Of a stretch of DNA of 37,009 nucleotides, positions 1 through 8,367 are shown one piece after another (the stretch's first letter is position 1; each line of letters opens with the position of its first letter). The notes under the pieces were generated by a model, which had not been told where the DNA came from, did no database searches, and was given only the letters and a program-made list of their open reading frames with translations. This stretch comes from an uncultured Akkermansia sp. (GTDB taxonomy: Bacteria > Verrucomicrobiota > Verrucomicrobiia > Verrucomicrobiales > Akkermansiaceae), in the NCBI GenBank assembly GCA_947601655.1, contig CANQGG010000020.1, positions 1 to 37,009 on the forward strand, in the 5' to 3' direction. The position numbers and the translations under genes were made by a program.

Positions 1-64
1 CGCCATTATTTTAATCCCCTCTCTGTATGATCTCAACTTTTTTCTCCTCTTGTTGCTTTTATTC

Positions 65-121
65 TTGCAATTCACATCCACGCATATGGACTGTGAATTG
101 CAAAATTAAATGCAAATTCAC
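65..121. repeat. Inverted repeat downstream of the lipoprotein gene
   Basis: A perfect 12-bp inverted repeat, TTGCAATTCACA (65-76) and TGTGAATTGCAA (92-103), has a 15-nt loop. A third related arm, TGCAAATTCAC, follows at 111-121. It lies beyond the stop codon of the minus-strand lipoprotein gene, so it could be a terminator or mRNA-stabilising hairpin, but no U-tract follows on either strand. It could also be a regulator site for a gene left of the window. Nothing else is recognisable in 1-174. Confidence 0.4.
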
Positions 122-174
122 TGCGGGCAAAATGTCCCCGCCCCCTCAATGGAATGGAGAAATGCGCAAAAGCT

Positions 175-735
175 TTACCGTTCAAGCTCACGGCACATGC
201 TCGGGAGAGGAACGAGTCGCGGAAGCAGGGTCACATAATCATCGCTGTACTTTTCCGATGGCACAAATAAAAACCCGGGTTTGCGGTTACGCACTTCGTA
301 AGATGTGGCGCAAAAGACAGGCAACACCTGGTTCGTACTCGGATCGTAAGCTTTTTCCCCTGTGTACCTCCCCCGCAGGATGTATTCCACATTTTGATCA
401 CGGCCAAAAGTCGCACCACGCACTGGCGGCTCATAGCCGCGATCCGGCGTGCGCACCACGCTCTCGTCCATGATCACCAGTCGCGCCGTGCGCCAGCTTG
501 AACCGGGACGCCTCAGATAACCCCAGAAGCGAGTGAAGGGAACATAGTAGCGACGCCCTATGTAGTAATCGCCGCCTGGTTCCTGAGCAATCTGAGCCTC
601 GCGCTCTGCCACAGCACGGCAATCACTGCGCAAGGTGTCGCACTGGCACAACAACAGCGCCGCAACCACAGCTCCGCATACCCGGAACCAATCTTTCATA
701 CAGCTCATGTAAACAGAGAAAAACACGACCGACAT
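175..735 (-). CDS. Putative small lipoprotein, function unknown
   Basis: This gene encodes a protein of up to 186 aa that I do not recognise. Near the N-terminus a hydrophobic stretch ends in a lipobox-like LLCQC, so a lipid-anchored envelope protein is likely. The mature part is rich in Arg and Tyr, with several short aromatic patches such as GGDYYIGRRYYVPF, and shows no catalytic motif. The ATG at 735 has a GGAGGA about 10 nt upstream and is chosen for that reason. An in-frame ATG at 699 would give a more typical lipoprotein signal (MKDWFRVCG...) and is a real alternative. The gene is transcribed divergently from the small membrane protein at 923. The protein call is good; the function is open. 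Confidence 0.7.
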   Translation of the reverse strand: MSVVFFSVYMSCMKDWFRVCGAVVAALLLCQCDTLRSDCRAVAEREAQIAQEPGGDYYIGRRYYVPFTRFWGYLRRPGSSWRTARLVIMDESVVRTPDRGYEPPVRGATFGRDQNVEYILRGRYTGEKAYDPSTNQVLPVFCATSYEVRNRKPGFLFVPSEKYSDDYVTLLPRLVPLPSMCRELER

Positions 736-887
736 GGTAATGGATTCCTCCGTTTAGAGCAAGTCCAAAGATACGTAGACCAGGGCAATTTGAATGACTG
801 GATGGGTATGGTAGCGTTTGCAAGGATGAGGTGTGGATGAACCTCTCCACCCGGCTCGCAATTTTCTGCATGCTGCATGGCTTCTTC

Positions 888-915
888 TTGCTATTTTCCG
901 GACGTACGATACAAT
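888..915 (+). promoter_or_regulatory. Candidate promoter for the 923 gene
   Basis: TTGCTA (888-893) and TACAAT (910-915) are separated by 16 bp. The -10 box ends 7 nt before the ATG at 923, which would make the transcript leaderless or nearly so. The -35 matches the consensus at 4 of 6 positions and the -10 at 5 of 6. Confidence 0.4.
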
Positions 916-922
916 GCAATTC

Positions 923-1345
923 ATGAGGAAATTTGCCTGGGTCACTTTCATTCTGCTTATCGGGATGGGAGTGGTGTGGCTATGCTTGCCAAAGTTTGAT
1001 CCCCGACAGATGGTGCTTGGAGACTGGCGCGAGGTGAGCAGCAAAATTCGCGTCGAAGTAGGGGAGTCTCAGGCTGCCTGGCGTGGTGCCGGGCGAGGCG
1101 CCCTACGCTATGAATGGCTGCAAGCAGAAAATGAACCATACCGCGTACGTATTACCCATGGAAGACGAGAAGTCGAAGCAAACCTGACATTCTCCGGGGA
1201 TGACGAGTTCATCCTCGAGCCGGAGATATGGGAGCAGCTTCCGCCGGATGCACAAAGCATGTTGAGAGAGATCAACCGTCGCAACGGACGACAGGAGCGC
1301 GAGTTCCGACTTCTCTTCCGCCGCAACAAAAAAAATGAGCGCTGA
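923..1345 (+). CDS. Small membrane-anchored protein, unknown
   Basis: A protein of about 140 aa. It begins MRKFAWVTFILLIGMGVVWLC, an uncleaved anchor or signal peptide, followed by a charged domain rich in Glu and Arg with the pattern LGDWREVSSKIRVEV. I do not recognise the family. The reading frame stays open upstream to 833, but the promoter-like TACAAT at 910-915 argues for a start at 923 (or 914). The 3' end overlaps the start of the U32 gene by 11 nt (1335-1345), so the two are probably translationally coupled. The predicted topology puts the C-terminal domain in the periplasm. Small size and no motif mean the role is unknown. Confidence 0.65.
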   Translation: MRKFAWVTFILLIGMGVVWLCLPKFDPRQMVLGDWREVSSKIRVEVGESQAAWRGAGRGALRYEWLQAENEPYRVRITHGRREVEANLTFSGDDEFILEPEIWEQLPPDAQSMLREINRRNGRQEREFRLLFRRNKKNER

Positions 1346-2612
1346 CATTACAAAATCAAACGCAGAAGTCATGGCTCCCGCTGGCTCATTTGAGAGTCTG
1401 GCTGCCGCCCTGCGTGCTGGAGCTGACAGCGTCTATTTCGGCGTTGGCAAGCTCAATATGCGCGCTCACGCGGCGGCAAATTTTCAGAAAAAAGACCTAC
1501 CGAAAATCGTGCGGCTCTGCCATGCCTGCCATACTCGCGCGTACCTCACCTGCAACATTGTGATGTACGACGACGAAGCGAAAGCTCTCGATGAATTACT
1601 TTTGGAGGCGAAGAAAGCAGGAGTGGACGCCGTGATTGCAGCGGATATGGCAGTAGTGCGCAAGGCGCGACAGCTGGATATTCCGATCCATCTTTCAGTG
1701 CAGGCGAATGTGTGCAACACCGAGGCTGTGAAGTTTTATGCTGCGTATGCAGATGTGATGGTTCTCGCGCGCGAGTTGCGACTCAGCCAAATTCGTCGCA
1801 TTGCCGAGTCGATTCGGAGCGAAAAAATATGTGGTCCATCTGGAAATCTCGTGCGTTTGGAGCTTTTTGCCCATGGTGCACTCTGCATAGGAATCTCCGG
1901 ACGCTGTGGTATGAGTCTCGCCGCGCACAACAAAAGCGCCAACCGCGGTGAGTGCTACCAACTCTGCCGTCGGCGCTACCGTGCGGTGGATATTGAAACA
2001 GGCTTCGAATTAGAGGTAGACAATCAGTACATCATGTCTCCCCGCGACCTCTGTACCATTCGCGTTCTGGATCAATTGCTTGCTGCCGGTATATCTGTAC
2101 TGAAACTTGAGGGACGAGGACGCTCTGAAACCTACGTCTCCACCGTCACTGCGGTGTACAAGGAGGCCTCGCGTGCCTGGGAAAGAGGCGAATGGTCAAC
2201 GGAGAAAGTGAAAGCATGGGAAGAACGACTGCGCCTCGTTTTTAATCGTGATTTCTGGCACGGTGGCTATTACCTCGGTGAACCATGGAATATCTGGAGT
2301 GGCTCCGCTGGTTCGCGTTCCCCGGAAAAACGCGAACACCTGGGGCGTGTCCTGCGTTTCTTTGCGCAGCCGAGTGTAGCTGAAGTCTCTGTTGAGGCTG
2401 CAGATCTTTGCAACGACTCAGAAATTGAGATTACCGGTCCCACCACCGGCGTGTTGCGTCACAAGATCAAATCAATGCGCTGCGATAACGCCGACGGTGA
2501 GGCTCAGGAAACAACTTTTGTGCCAAAGGGAGCTAAAGCTCTCATTCCCCTGCCCAAAAAAGTACGCCGAGGTGACAAGGTTTTTCTCATCGCCAAGCGA
2601 CGCCTCAGCTGA
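1335..2612 (+). CDS. U32-family protein (YegQ/TrhP-like)
   Basis: A 425-aa member of the U32 family, historically called peptidase U32. It opens with EVMAPAGSFESLAAALRAGADSVYFG, the typical TIM-barrel start, and carries the family signature around ELFAHGALCIGISGRCGMS followed by a Cys cluster (RGECYQLCRRRYR). Family members such as E. coli TrhP (YegQ) and RlhA act in prephenate-dependent hydroxylation of tRNA or rRNA, while others are annotated as collagenase-like proteases. The length is close to YegQ (about 450 aa). RNA modification is the more likely role, but the exact substrate cannot be read from the sequence. The start ATG overlaps the end of the upstream gene, indicating an operon. 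Confidence 0.88.
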   Translation: MSADITKSNAEVMAPAGSFESLAAALRAGADSVYFGVGKLNMRAHAAANFQKKDLPKIVRLCHACHTRAYLTCNIVMYDDEAKALDELLLEAKKAGVDAVIAADMAVVRKARQLDIPIHLSVQANVCNTEAVKFYAAYADVMVLARELRLSQIRRIAESIRSEKICGPSGNLVRLELFAHGALCIGISGRCGMSLAAHNKSANRGECYQLCRRRYRAVDIETGFELEVDNQYIMSPRDLCTIRVLDQLLAAGISVLKLEGRGRSETYVSTVTAVYKEASRAWERGEWSTEKVKAWEERLRLVFNRDFWHGGYYLGEPWNIWSGSAGSRSPEKREHLGRVLRFFAQPSVAEVSVEAADLCNDSEIEITGPTTGVLRHKIKSMRCDNADGEAQETTFVPKGAKALIPLPKKVRRGDKVFLIAKRRLS

Positions 2613-2697
2613 TAAATGTCACGCGCAAGCAGAATTTATTTGAATAAAATAGCTCTTGCGTGCATCTCACAAACTGCGTCAGGTTAGAAGATGCAGC

Positions 2698-2725
2698 TTG
2701 AAAACAGGTGATATCATGCTATCCT
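2698..2725 (+). promoter_or_regulatory. Promoter of the moxR-Bat operon
   Basis: TTGAAA (2698-2703) and TATCCT (2720-2725) have 16-bp spacing. The ATG of moxR is at 2740 with an AGGAA sequence between, so the leader would be about 8-10 nt. The preceding gap (2613-2697) contains a weak CGCAAG/CTTGCG hairpin (2624-2660) that could end the U32 transcript. Confidence 0.5.
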
Positions 2726-2739
2726 AAACAGGAAAAATT

Positions 2740-3723
2740 ATGAACACACAGGAATTCAACGAGGAGATTGCGCACCGCTCCGCGTGGGTCAGTGCCGTCA
2801 AAATCGAAATAAGCAAGGTGGTGATCGGTCAGCAAAAACTAATCAATCGCCTTATCCTGAGTCTATTATGCAAAGGTCATGTGCTACTGGAAGGTGTACC
2901 GGGTCTGGCTAAAACCCTGTCAGTGAAAGCGCTGGCAGGAGCGCTGCACGCAGGGTTCTCGCGCATTCAGTTCACGCCGGATCTACTACCAGCAGATTTG
3001 ATCGGCACAATGATCTATAATCCGGAGGAGCGCCAGTTCGTCCCGAAAAGGGGACCGATCTTTGCCAACCTGATTCTGGCGGACGAAATCAACCGAGCGC
3101 CGGCAAAGGTGCAGAGCGCCCTGCTGGAGGCCATGCAGGAACGGCAGGTCACCCTGGGAGAAACAAGTTACAGACTACCCGATCCCTTTCTTGTTCTTGC
3201 CACTCAAAACCCGATTGAACAAGAGGGGACCTACCAGCTTCCGGAAGCGCAACTTGACCGCTTTTTGTTCAAAGTCCTCGTCGATTATCCCTCGCGGGAC
3301 GAGGAACTACAAGTTCTTGAACTCATGGGCAATACCGCTGCAGCTCCCGTCACTCAACCCGTCGTACATCCCGAAGAGATTGAGCGCGCACGGGAATTAG
3401 TAGATCGCATCTTCATTGATCCTGCCGTGCAACGCTATATTGTCGATCTGGTGCGCTCTACACGCGCGCCGGAAAAAGTCGATCACTCGCTGGCAGGCAT
3501 GGTGCGCGCCGGCGCTTCCCCACGTGCGACCATCAATATCGGACTCGCGGCGAAAGCGCTTGCTTTTACCCGCCAACGCGGCTACGTCACCCCGCAGGAC
3601 GTCAAGGATCTCGCTCATGATATCTTGCGCCATCGCATATTGCTTTCGTACGAAGCGGAAGCGGAAGGAGTGGGGGCAGATGACGTTATCGAACGTGTAC
3701 TCTCCAAAGTACCTGTACCATAA
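2740..3723 (+). CDS. moxR: MoxR-family AAA+ ATPase
   Basis: A 327-aa AAA+ ATPase of the MoxR group. Walker A is GVPGLAKT (about residues 52-59), Walker B is LILADEIN (111-118), and the sensor region LATQNPIEQEGTYQLPEAQLDRF (153-175) is the diagnostic MoxR stretch. MoxR ATPases act as chaperone-like partners of VWA-domain proteins, usually encoded next door, loading metal or remodelling a complex. Here the VWA partners are the DUF58 protein and the two Bat VWA proteins directly downstream. The gene is first in the operon, has its own promoter, and lies 20 nt from the DUF58 gene. The protein is cytosolic. The family assignment is very secure; the precise client is inferred from context. Confidence 0.96.
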   Translation: MNTQEFNEEIAHRSAWVSAVKIEISKVVIGQQKLINRLILSLLCKGHVLLEGVPGLAKTLSVKALAGALHAGFSRIQFTPDLLPADLIGTMIYNPEERQFVPKRGPIFANLILADEINRAPAKVQSALLEAMQERQVTLGETSYRLPDPFLVLATQNPIEQEGTYQLPEAQLDRFLFKVLVDYPSRDEELQVLELMGNTAAAPVTQPVVHPEEIERARELVDRIFIDPAVQRYIVDLVRSTRAPEKVDHSLAGMVRAGASPRATINIGLAAKALAFTRQRGYVTPQDVKDLAHDILRHRILLSYEAEAEGVGADDVIERVLSKVPVP

Positions 3724-3743
3724 CAAATGGGAATTTCACTACG

Positions 3744-4640
3744 GTGGTGAACATCGATAAAACGCACGAGATCATGCAGAAAGTGCGCCGCATTCAGCTG
3801 CGTGCTCGACGACTCGCTGCCACCAGTTTCGCCGGAGAATATCGTTCAGGCTTCCGTGGGCAAGGACTGGATTTCGATGACTTCCGTGAATATACTCCGG
3901 GAGATGATCCCCGTTTCATCGACTGGAAAGTCACCGCCCGAACCGGCACACCGTACGTGCGAAAGTTTCATGAGGAACGTGAGCAAGTGCTCCTGCTCGC
4001 GGTAGATGCCAGTAGCTCCATGCGCTACGCAGGTCCGGGGAGTGAGGATACCAAACTCGAGTACGCCGCACGAATTGCCGCTGTACTGGCCTACAGCGCT
4101 GCACTCAACGGCGACAAAGCCGGACTTCTGCTCTATGGTAGTGGAAAACGCTTCTACCTGCCGCCCGCCAAGGGAACCCAGCAGTGCCTGCGCATCGTGC
4201 GCGAGATCCTCACCGCCCCCGGTGGCAGTGACGACTCCCTGGGACACCTGTCAGAGGAAATTCTGCGCACCCAGCATAAGCGCGCAATGCTTGTTCTCAT
4301 GAGCGATTTCCTTTGTCCGGCCGATAAACCGGCAATGGGGCAGCTTGCCTTTCGCCATGAGCTTATTCCTGTTCGCGTAAACGATACCGTTGAACTCGAA
4401 CTGCCGGAGGCAGGAGTAGTGGACTTAATGAACCCCGAGACCGGACATCAGGTGCGCATTAATCTCAGCATGCCTGCTCCACGTGATGCATACGCTAAAT
4501 CCCTTCGTTCACACTATGCGGAGTGGGATCATTTTTTTAACCAACTTGGAATCGATCATCTCACACTGCGTACGGTTGACGACTATCTGCCACCGCTGCG
4601 TCGTCTTTTCAAACGCCGTTCTCGCCTTATCGTTCGCTGA
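3744..4640 (+). CDS. DUF58 domain (VWA-like) protein
   Basis: A 298-aa protein of the DUF58 family, the usual partner of MoxR. The hallmark is FRGQGLDFDDFREYTPGDDP (about 37-56), followed by RFIDWKVTARTG and then a degenerate VWA fold beginning LLAVDASSSM (84-93), which retains a MIDAS-like DxSxS. There is no signal peptide or membrane segment, so it is probably cytosolic or associated with the inner face of the membrane. The start is a GTG (3744, with a second GTG at 3747) and no convincing Shine-Dalgarno sequence is seen; the ATG at 3774 is a possible alternative. It sits between moxR and the BatA-type gene, as in Bat operons of Bacteroidota, Leptospira and Verrucomicrobiota. Confidence 0.93.
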   Translation: MVNIDKTHEIMQKVRRIQLRARRLAATSFAGEYRSGFRGQGLDFDDFREYTPGDDPRFIDWKVTARTGTPYVRKFHEEREQVLLLAVDASSSMRYAGPGSEDTKLEYAARIAAVLAYSAALNGDKAGLLLYGSGKRFYLPPAKGTQQCLRIVREILTAPGGSDDSLGHLSEEILRTQHKRAMLVLMSDFLCPADKPAMGQLAFRHELIPVRVNDTVELELPEAGVVDLMNPETGHQVRINLSMPAPRDAYAKSLRSHYAEWDHFFNQLGIDHLTLRTVDDYLPPLRRLFKRRSRLIVR

Positions 4641-4648
4641 TTTTCTCC

Positions 4649-6289
4649 ATGTTCCAGCAAGAAACAAACATTCTGGACTTTATTCCGCAGCTGGATTCTG
4701 AGTTGCCGGCGAAACTTTTTACAACGGGTTATGGGTGGTTGTGGTGGATAGCGGGCGCTCTCGCGGCAATCGGATTCATTCTCTACCTGCTATGGCGCCG
4801 AAAGCGCCATCCTGCTCCCCTGCCCCCGAGCGCTGAACAAATCGCCTTCGGTGCCTTGCACAAATTGGAGGAAAAAAGTATACCCCTGCGCGATTGCAGT
4901 CTGCAACTCTCGCTCATTCTGCGCAATTACCTCCAAAGCCGCTTGCAAGATCCCGCCTTGTACGAAACACATGAGGAATTCAGTCAGCGCATCGACTCTC
5001 TCTCTGCTGTGCCTGCAACGCGACGGGATGAAACGAGAAAATTGCTGGAGGAGCTCGCAGAACTTAAATACAATGCGCCAGACGATGAGCACGTGGATGA
5101 ACGAACAGCTTCCCTCATCGCTCACACACGTGACCTCATCGAAAAAGTATCCCTCACCCTTCAGGAACGAGAAAGCCAGCCCAACTCGCTACACGCCCCC
5201 CTCTTTGCCCTCGCGTTGCCACTCGCAGCAATTCAGGGCGCAAGCACGCGAGACTTCACATGGGGAGAGCCGGGATGGCTATGGACGCTGCTTGTACTGC
5301 TGCCCCTGCTGCTGCTGCGCCGCAGACGCGGATCTGCCGGGAGTATCAGCTTCCCGACACTGCCGTTTTTTGGACGCTTTGCGCACAGTCCGCACTCCCT
5401 GGTTGGGCGTTTTGGCCCTTTATGCACAGTTCTGGCAGCGGCATGTGTTATCCTCTCCCTTGCGCAACCGAGATGGCGGCTGGAATACGATGAAAATAAG
5501 GTAAGCGGAATCGACATTATGATTGCATGCGACCTCTCCGGGTCCATGAGTCTGCGTGACATGAGCTTCTCCGTTCAGGATGACCGCGGACGCCCTGCGC
5601 GTACCACAGTGGATCGTCTCACCGCGGCAAAACACGTTATTTCCGGCTTCATTGCAGGAAGGCCGAATGACCGCATCGGTCTGCTTGCCTTTGCCGGGCG
5701 AGCCAAATTATGCAGTCCCCTCACGTTGGATCATTCCATTCTCAACTACATCCTCAATCAATTCTACCTTGCAGAGGAGGGTGGTTTCGGGCGGCAGCCG
5801 AAACCCGGCTACATCGAACCGGACGGCACTGCTATTGGAACTGCCATAGCCGGAGCTGCCACACGCCTGGAGGAACGCAAGGAAACGAAATCCAAGGTCA
5901 TCATTCTCGTCACTGACGGCGTCAACAACAGTGGCAGCATCTCCCCCGTGGATGCCGCCAAGCAGGCCGCGCGACTCGGCATCCGCATCTTCACTATCGC
6001 AATCGGGCGCGATGAGCGCCTTTCGCGGTATACGGCAGATGTGGACATCTTTGATGAAGAAACTCTGCGCGAAATTGCTTCCATTGCCGGCGGACGTTTC
6101 TATCGCGCCAGCAACGGAACACAACTGAAAAAAGCCTTTGATAACATCGACAGCCTAGAAAAAACGGATGCCACCCGTCGCAAGCTGGTGAGCTACGAGG
6201 CGCTGTTTATGTACCCGTTGCTTCTGGCGTCTCTACTCCTGACAACGGGGTCCATCCTGACCCTGGTACGCCCCCATCCTGCCCCATGA
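4649..6289 (+). CDS. DUF4381-like + BatA-type VWA fusion protein
   Basis: A 546-aa membrane protein that appears to join two proteins usually encoded separately. Residues 1-175 hold one membrane segment (about 31-49) followed by a helical cytosolic region resembling DUF4381. A second half begins with hydrophobic stretches at about 181-195 and 208-223, then a membrane helix (257-272), then a VWA domain with an intact MIDAS: DLSGS (295-299), Thr394 and TDG (422-424). A last helix is at about 519-540. This half is the BatA pattern. BatA proteins act with MoxR in envelope stress or aerotolerance. The gene lies 8 nt after the DUF58 gene, and its stop overlaps the next ATG (ATGA). The VWA call is secure; the DUF4381 part is moderate. 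Confidence 0.88.
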   Translation: MFQQETNILDFIPQLDSELPAKLFTTGYGWLWWIAGALAAIGFILYLLWRRKRHPAPLPPSAEQIAFGALHKLEEKSIPLRDCSLQLSLILRNYLQSRLQDPALYETHEEFSQRIDSLSAVPATRRDETRKLLEELAELKYNAPDDEHVDERTASLIAHTRDLIEKVSLTLQERESQPNSLHAPLFALALPLAAIQGASTRDFTWGEPGWLWTLLVLLPLLLLRRRRGSAGSISFPTLPFFGRFAHSPHSLVGRFGPLCTVLAAACVILSLAQPRWRLEYDENKVSGIDIMIACDLSGSMSLRDMSFSVQDDRGRPARTTVDRLTAAKHVISGFIAGRPNDRIGLLAFAGRAKLCSPLTLDHSILNYILNQFYLAEEGGFGRQPKPGYIEPDGTAIGTAIAGAATRLEERKETKSKVIILVTDGVNNSGSISPVDAAKQAARLGIRIFTIAIGRDERLSRYTADVDIFDEETLREIASIAGGRFYRASNGTQLKKAFDNIDSLEKTDATRRKLVSYEALFMYPLLLASLLLTTGSILTLVRPHPAP

Positions 6290-8361
6290 GCTTTCTCTAC
6301 ACAAAGGTCCTGATTGCGTTACTCCTTCCGGCTTTGTTGGCGGCGGGCTTCCTCATAACATGGCGAAGGAGAAAGCAAAGCGCACAACTGCTCGTCTCCC
6401 CAAAGCACCCGGAGCTGATGCAAGCTCGCCCCCTATACCGCACCCTGTTGCCGGATATGCTGGTTCTCCTTGCACTCGCAGGCGTTCTGTGTGCTCTTGC
6501 ACGCCCCATCAATGGCTATGAACCGGGAGAAGGCACAGCGAGTGGTCGCAATCTACTCATCGCTTTGGATATCTCTCGCTCCATGGAGACGCAGGATGTG
6601 AAGCCATCCAGGTTGGAAGAGGCCCGTGCGGCAGCATATGAGCTCATTGAGGCGCTCCCAACAGATAAGATCGGACTCATCGTCTTCTCCGGAGAGGCGG
6701 ACCTTGTAGTGCCTCTTACTTACGACCATACGGCTCTTCGAGATGCGCTGGAGCAGGTGAACCGCAGTTGGGCAGGCTATGGGGGTACGAATTTTGGCTT
6801 GCTGCTGCGATGTGCGCTGCGTACGTTTGCACGCAGCGCCCCGGATGGTGCGAATGCTCTTGTTATCCTGAGCGATGGAGAAGACACCGCAGAATCTTCC
6901 TCTAATGTGGTGGAGGAGGCAAAAAAGAACAACATGCTTGTCATCACCGTAGGCATCGGCACCCCGACAGGCGCCCCCATCCCCGACCCTGATGGAGAAA
7001 ACAACCTTTGGCAAAACGCGGATGGCAAACATGTCATCAGCAAGCTGGATGTCAAAGCTATGCAGAACTTTGCCCAATCCACCGGCGGTAGTTTCCTTAC
7101 GATGAGCTCCGGGTCGGATCTCACCGCTTTTGCTCGCGAGACCGCTGAAAAGCTTGCACGACATGAGGAATCCTACGCCGTAGGCAATTCTCCTCGGGAT
7201 CTTTTTGCGTGGTTTGCTCTTCCATCTCTTTTTCTCATCATTATCGCAATCCTTCTGCGCAGTGAATGGAGGGCGCCGCGCAAACTCATGCTCCTACTTT
7301 TCCTCCTTGGCCACCTCGTCCCGGCAAACGCCGAAGAAGAGGAGGCGCTTCCCTCGCCGGCGGAAGCGTACGAAGCTGGATTGCGCGCCATGCAGAACAA
7401 CAAAATATCTGAGGCGCAACGTCTTCTTTCCGATGCCTTGCTCTCGAAAAACAGCGCCTTACAAGCCGCCGCCCATCTCGCCTTGGGCAACATGCAAACA
7501 CGTGCGATTTTCGACCGCCTGCGGCAGCTCTACGAAGTACCACCGGATGACACAGGGGAAACTACAAAAAAACAACCATCGCCGGAGGAGCTGCAGAGCA
7601 TTGTCGACGAACTCAAGAAATGCCTCGCTCGGTACAACGATGCTCTCAATATTGCCCACCAACTTGTCCCTGCTCAAAATAACGCTGAAAAATTGCGAGA
7701 GCTTATCAAAAAACTGGAAGAAGAAATTGAGCGCCTGAAACAGCAACAACAGCAACAACAGCAACAACAGCAACAACAGCAACAACAGAATCAACAGAAT
7801 CAACAGAATCAACAGAATCAACAGAATCAGAAGCAGGAGCAACAGCAGCAGGAACAAAACAAGGATCGGGATCAAAATCAGAGGGAAAATAACGACCGTC
7901 AGAATCAAGCTCAACAAGAAAAAGAAAACGATCAGCAAGAACAAGATCGGCAGGGTCAGCAGAACTCCGGTGCGAGCCAACGGGACAGGAAGGAGGAACA
8001 GGAGAAAGATCAGCAGCAGCGAGATAAGCAGATCGGAGAAGATCAACGAAACCAGGAAAACGAGCGAGATCAACGGAATCCACAGGATGCTCGGCAGCAG
8101 CAAAACGATCAGCAACAGGATCAAACGAACTCTGAGAATCAGCAACAGGGACAGCGGCAAAATCAACAAAGTAAGGGTCAGCAGCAACAGCTGAATGGTT
8201 CCGACAAAGAGGATCAACAAGTGCAGGCAGCGGAAATGAGTGAGGAAGAGAAGGATAAGCAGCGCGCCGCTGGCATTCTGCGCATGCACATGGATGAGAT
8301 CGGTGGATCCCCTATTCCGCACCGTGACCGCCCCACACGCCCACCAGACAAAGACTATTAA
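6286..8361 (+). CDS. BatB-BatC fusion: VWA + TPR + Gln-rich tail
   Basis: A 691-aa fusion. The N-terminal part has two membrane helices (about 5-25 and 56-73) and a VWA domain with MIDAS residues DISRS (95-99), Thr168 and SDGED (196-200), followed by a helix near 305-325: the BatB layout. Immediately after comes a second, signal-peptide-like hydrophobic stretch (MLLLLFLLGHLVPANA), then TPR-like helices (about 365-440), which correspond to BatC. From about 485 to 665 the chain is a low-complexity tail of Gln, Asn, Asp, Glu, Lys and Arg, beginning with a run of 16 Gln. The TPR part and tail are expected in the periplasm. The start overlaps the previous gene by 4 nt. The domain calls are firm; the tail's function is unknown. 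Confidence 0.88.
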   Translation: MSFLYTKVLIALLLPALLAAGFLITWRRRKQSAQLLVSPKHPELMQARPLYRTLLPDMLVLLALAGVLCALARPINGYEPGEGTASGRNLLIALDISRSMETQDVKPSRLEEARAAAYELIEALPTDKIGLIVFSGEADLVVPLTYDHTALRDALEQVNRSWAGYGGTNFGLLLRCALRTFARSAPDGANALVILSDGEDTAESSSNVVEEAKKNNMLVITVGIGTPTGAPIPDPDGENNLWQNADGKHVISKLDVKAMQNFAQSTGGSFLTMSSGSDLTAFARETAEKLARHEESYAVGNSPRDLFAWFALPSLFLIIIAILLRSEWRAPRKLMLLLFLLGHLVPANAEEEEALPSPAEAYEAGLRAMQNNKISEAQRLLSDALLSKNSALQAAAHLALGNMQTRAIFDRLRQLYEVPPDDTGETTKKQPSPEELQSIVDELKKCLARYNDALNIAHQLVPAQNNAEKLRELIKKLEEEIERLKQQQQQQQQQQQQQQQQNQQNQQNQQNQQNQKQEQQQQEQNKDRDQNQRENNDRQNQAQQEKENDQQEQDRQGQQNSGASQRDRKEEQEKDQQQRDKQIGEDQRNQENERDQRNPQDARQQQNDQQQDQTNSENQQQGQRQNQQSKGQQQQLNGSDKEDQQVQAAEMSEEEKDKQRAAGILRMHMDEIGGSPIPHRDRPTRPPDKDY
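7741..7830 (+). repeat. In-frame 9-bp tandem repeat coding poly-Gln/QNQ
   Basis: Five copies of CAGCAACAA (7741-7785) are followed by four copies of CAGAATCAA plus a variant (7786-7830). The unit is a multiple of three, so copy-number change would lengthen or shorten the Gln/Asn tract without frameshifting the BatB-BatC protein. Confidence 0.9.
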
Positions 8362-8367
8362 TTTCTC

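Noticed and set aside
27..473. 148-codon plus-strand open frame
   Set aside because: It is antisense to the lipoprotein gene, Cys/His/Arg-rich without domain character, and has no ribosome binding site.
1143..1151. ACGTACGTATT-like match to the invertible-site arm
   Set aside because: It is a single arm within coding sequence, without a partner or dyad; treated as chance.
7459..8322. 287-codon minus-strand frame, very Leu/Ile-rich
   Set aside because: It is the complement of the Gln/Asn-rich repeat of the BatB-BatC gene; the Leu runs are CAA/CAG read backwards.
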